Positions 62,601 through 64,000 of a DNA stretch of 64,000 bases are shown piece after piece. Both the position numbers and the translations under genes were made by a program. Source of the DNA: Bradyrhizobium sp. RD5-C2 (GTDB lineage Bacteria; Pseudomonadota; Alphaproteobacteria; Rhizobiales; Xanthobacteraceae); contig NZ_BOVL01000020.1 in assembly GCF_019972155.1 (NCBI RefSeq), positions 282,147-346,146 on the forward strand, in the 5' to 3' direction. Below the pieces are notes generated by a model. The model saw only the letters and a program-made list of their open reading frames with translations. It was not told the origin of the DNA and did not search any database. Position 1 is the first letter of the stretch; every line of letters begins with the position of its first letter.

Positions 62601-63791
62601 CTACTTCACCTCGTCCCAACTGGTGCCGTTGAACTTCTGCAGTACCACGTATGTCACCACGCGATAGTCCGTCGGGCTTGTGTTGATCAGGCTGCCGGGC
62701 AGCAGTAAGCCAAGGCGGAAGTTCTTCAGGTTCGCGGCCTGCTTCATGATGTTCTCCCGGGTCAGGTCGTCGCCGCACTGGCGCAGCACCTGCTCCAATG
62801 TTTGAGCTACGGCATAGCCGGCCACGGTCAAGCTGTCGTTGGTATCGGTGCCAGGCATGTTCTCCTTCATCCAGGCCCTCCACGCAACGATATCAGGATC
62901 GTTGGCCCAACGGGGATCGGTGGCATCCTTGATAAACCCCGCGGTCATGATGCCCACCGATTTATCGATCCCCGCAGGCTTGAAAGTCGCTCCGATTGAA
63001 GCCGCTCCAAGATGCAGGAAAGTCTCCGGCTTCCACTTCAGATCCCACATCTTGCTGATCGCCTGCGCCGCCTGCTTCGCGTACGTGAAGAGAAAAAGGG
63101 CATCAGCGCCCGCGTTCTGCAGGATCACCATCTGACTGTCGATGGTTGGATCGGTCGGCTGGAAACCCTGGACGCTGACAATCATCTTGTCGGCGTCCGG
63201 CCCAAGCCCGTCCTTGAGGCCGGCGATCAAGTCCTTGCCGAAATCGTCGTTCTGATAGAGGATTCCGATTTTCGGATGGGGGTTATGGGCTAGCAGGCTG
63301 CTGGCATAGAATTTCGCTTCGTCGTGGAGGTTGGGCTGCCACCCCATCGTCCAGTGAAAATGCTCGGGGTCGTTGAGCGCCGACGAGCCTGCGGCCGGAA
63401 ACAGTTGCGGCACGCCCTGCTTATTGAGATAAGGACGGATCGCCATGTTCAACGGCGTGCCGAGTACGCCGAAGATCAACGCGACCTCGTCACCCTCGAC
63501 CAGGCTCCGAACGTTCTCGACCGCTTTCGGCGGCGAATAGCCGTCGTCCCGGCTGATGAAAGTGATCTTGCGGCCGTTGATACCGCCCTTGGTGTCGTTC
63601 AACCACTTGAAGTAGGCCGCTTCGGTCTTGCCGAGCACCCCATAGGCCGAGGCGGGTCCGCTGTAGGCGATCGTCTGCCCAACCTTGATCTCGCTATCGC
63701 TGACACCGGGACCATACTTTTTCTCAGCCAGAGCCTGCTGAGCAAACAAAACGAACGCCGCGCCGATCAGCGCGGTGACGCGAATGGACAT
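62601..63791 (-). CDS. branched-chain-type ABC transporter substrate-binding protein 2
   Basis: A 396-residue periplasmic receptor (Peripla_BP_6) with signal peptide (residues 1-22, cleavage ALA-E) and mature start KKYGPGVSDSEIKVGQTIAY. The pocket block QTIAYSGPASAYG near 40-52 and YQNDDFGKDLIAGLKDGLG near 190 are typical. It belongs to the long subgroup common in Bradyrhizobium near aromatic-acid genes. GGAGG precedes ATG 63791 by 6 nt. It is only remotely similar to receptor 1, so different ligands are expected. Its permease genes may lie beyond the window. Confidence 0.9.
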   Translation of the reverse strand: MSIRVTALIGAAFVLFAQQALAEKKYGPGVSDSEIKVGQTIAYSGPASAYGVLGKTEAAYFKWLNDTKGGINGRKITFISRDDGYSPPKAVENVRSLVEGDEVALIFGVLGTPLNMAIRPYLNKQGVPQLFPAAGSSALNDPEHFHWTMGWQPNLHDEAKFYASSLLAHNPHPKIGILYQNDDFGKDLIAGLKDGLGPDADKMIVSVQGFQPTDPTIDSQMVILQNAGADALFLFTYAKQAAQAISKMWDLKWKPETFLHLGAASIGATFKPAGIDKSVGIMTAGFIKDATDPRWANDPDIVAWRAWMKENMPGTDTNDSLTVAGYAVAQTLEQVLRQCGDDLTRENIMKQAANLKNFRLGLLLPGSLINTSPTDYRVVTYVVLQKFNGTSWDEVK

Positions 63792-63845
63792 TGGCTTCCT
63801 CCGGATTTTCTTTGTTTTAGCGCAGCAATTTTGATCGAACGCCAC

Positions 63846-64000
63846 CGGCTTGGCAATGACCGCGCAGGCTCATATCGCCCAAGAGCGACAGCTAGTCTTT
63901 CGCGAAGCTTGAACCGGCCTTAAGCCAACCGGAAGCATCTAAGCGGTCGTCGGAAAACACCTGGAGTAGTGCAAGATTGGTTGGTGAGCAGCGGATGAGC
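63846..64000. other. window end, no gene seen
   Basis: The last 155 bp upstream of receptor gene 2 contain no credible coding frame; the receptor promoter should be here. Confidence 0.4.

Noticed and set aside
39580..64000. A full genomic island with both attachment ends inside the window
   Set aside because: I found no second copy of the dusA 5' sequence to the right by eye; the right end may be outside the window, so the extent is left open.
1..64000. tRNA or rRNA genes, CRISPR arrays, complete insertion sequences
   Set aside because: I looked for cloverleaf-like segments, regular repeat-spacer patterns and transposase motifs and saw none; a tRNA or covariance-model scan would settle it.

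Overview
The window is high-GC chromosomal DNA from an alphaproteobacterium, most likely Bradyrhizobium or a close relative. Support: the gene families (rpiA/DUF2059/gor, DUF2934, DUF1289, DivJ/PleC-type kinase), two full TTAA-N7-TTAA CtrA-type boxes, a perfect FixK/FNR-type box, and dispersed palindromic intergenic repeats whose sequence I recall from Bradyrhizobium genomes. I recognise no rRNA, tRNA, CRISPR array or intact insertion sequence.

Layout. 0.1-8.7 kb is housekeeping: cupin, DUF2934, secreted hydrolase, gor, DUF2059, rpiA and an SDR on the minus strand, then gph, a lipoprotein and moaA on the plus strand. 9.1-11.2 kb is a TRAP permease pair (DctQ/DctM). Two tandem TAT-exported TRAP receptors lie 11 kb away (22.4-24.8 kb). 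11.4-12.8 kb is an M20 carboxypeptidase. 12.8-22 kb is a two-component system divergent from an adaptor/RND pump/outer-membrane channel operon of heavy-metal type, followed by small exported proteins. 25.0-32.6 kb holds mrp (with a decayed copy of its own 3' end beyond a small HTH gene), a VOC protein, a 3-hydroxyisobutyrate dehydrogenase family protein, the sensor kinase with a CtrA box, DUF1289, a retropepsin-like protease and a lipoprotein hydrolase with an upstream FixK box.

32.9-39.6 kb is an aromatic (probably phenol to catechol) module: catC and an HpaB-type monooxygenase on one strand; a riboflavin-kinase-less FAD synthetase, a flavin reductase, an intradiol dioxygenase, catB and a LysR regulator on the other.

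39.6-41.8 kb is a scar. dusA has a TTG start immediately preceded in frame by a stop, and next to it lies a frameshifted dusA-type tyrosine integrase fused to the 3' part of another gene. This suggests that DNA to the right arrived on an island, at least in part.

41.8-64 kb is catabolic. First come a second flavin reductase, a Crp-family regulator, an acyl-CoA-dehydrogenase-fold monooxygenase and a RidA protein. Then comes a large acyl-CoA pathway: TetR regulator, two CoA ligases, five crotonase-fold proteins, a thiolase-like protein without the usual cysteine paired with a DUF35 protein, a two-subunit biotin-dependent acyl-CoA carboxylase, two SDR/DUF2000 genes and two branched-chain-type ABC receptors. 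Three copies of an 18-bp palindrome, TTCTAAC-N4-GTTAGAA, sit at the three key promoter regions of this pathway and appear to define an undescribed local regulon, probably of the adjacent TetR protein. I cannot name the substrate from sequence alone.
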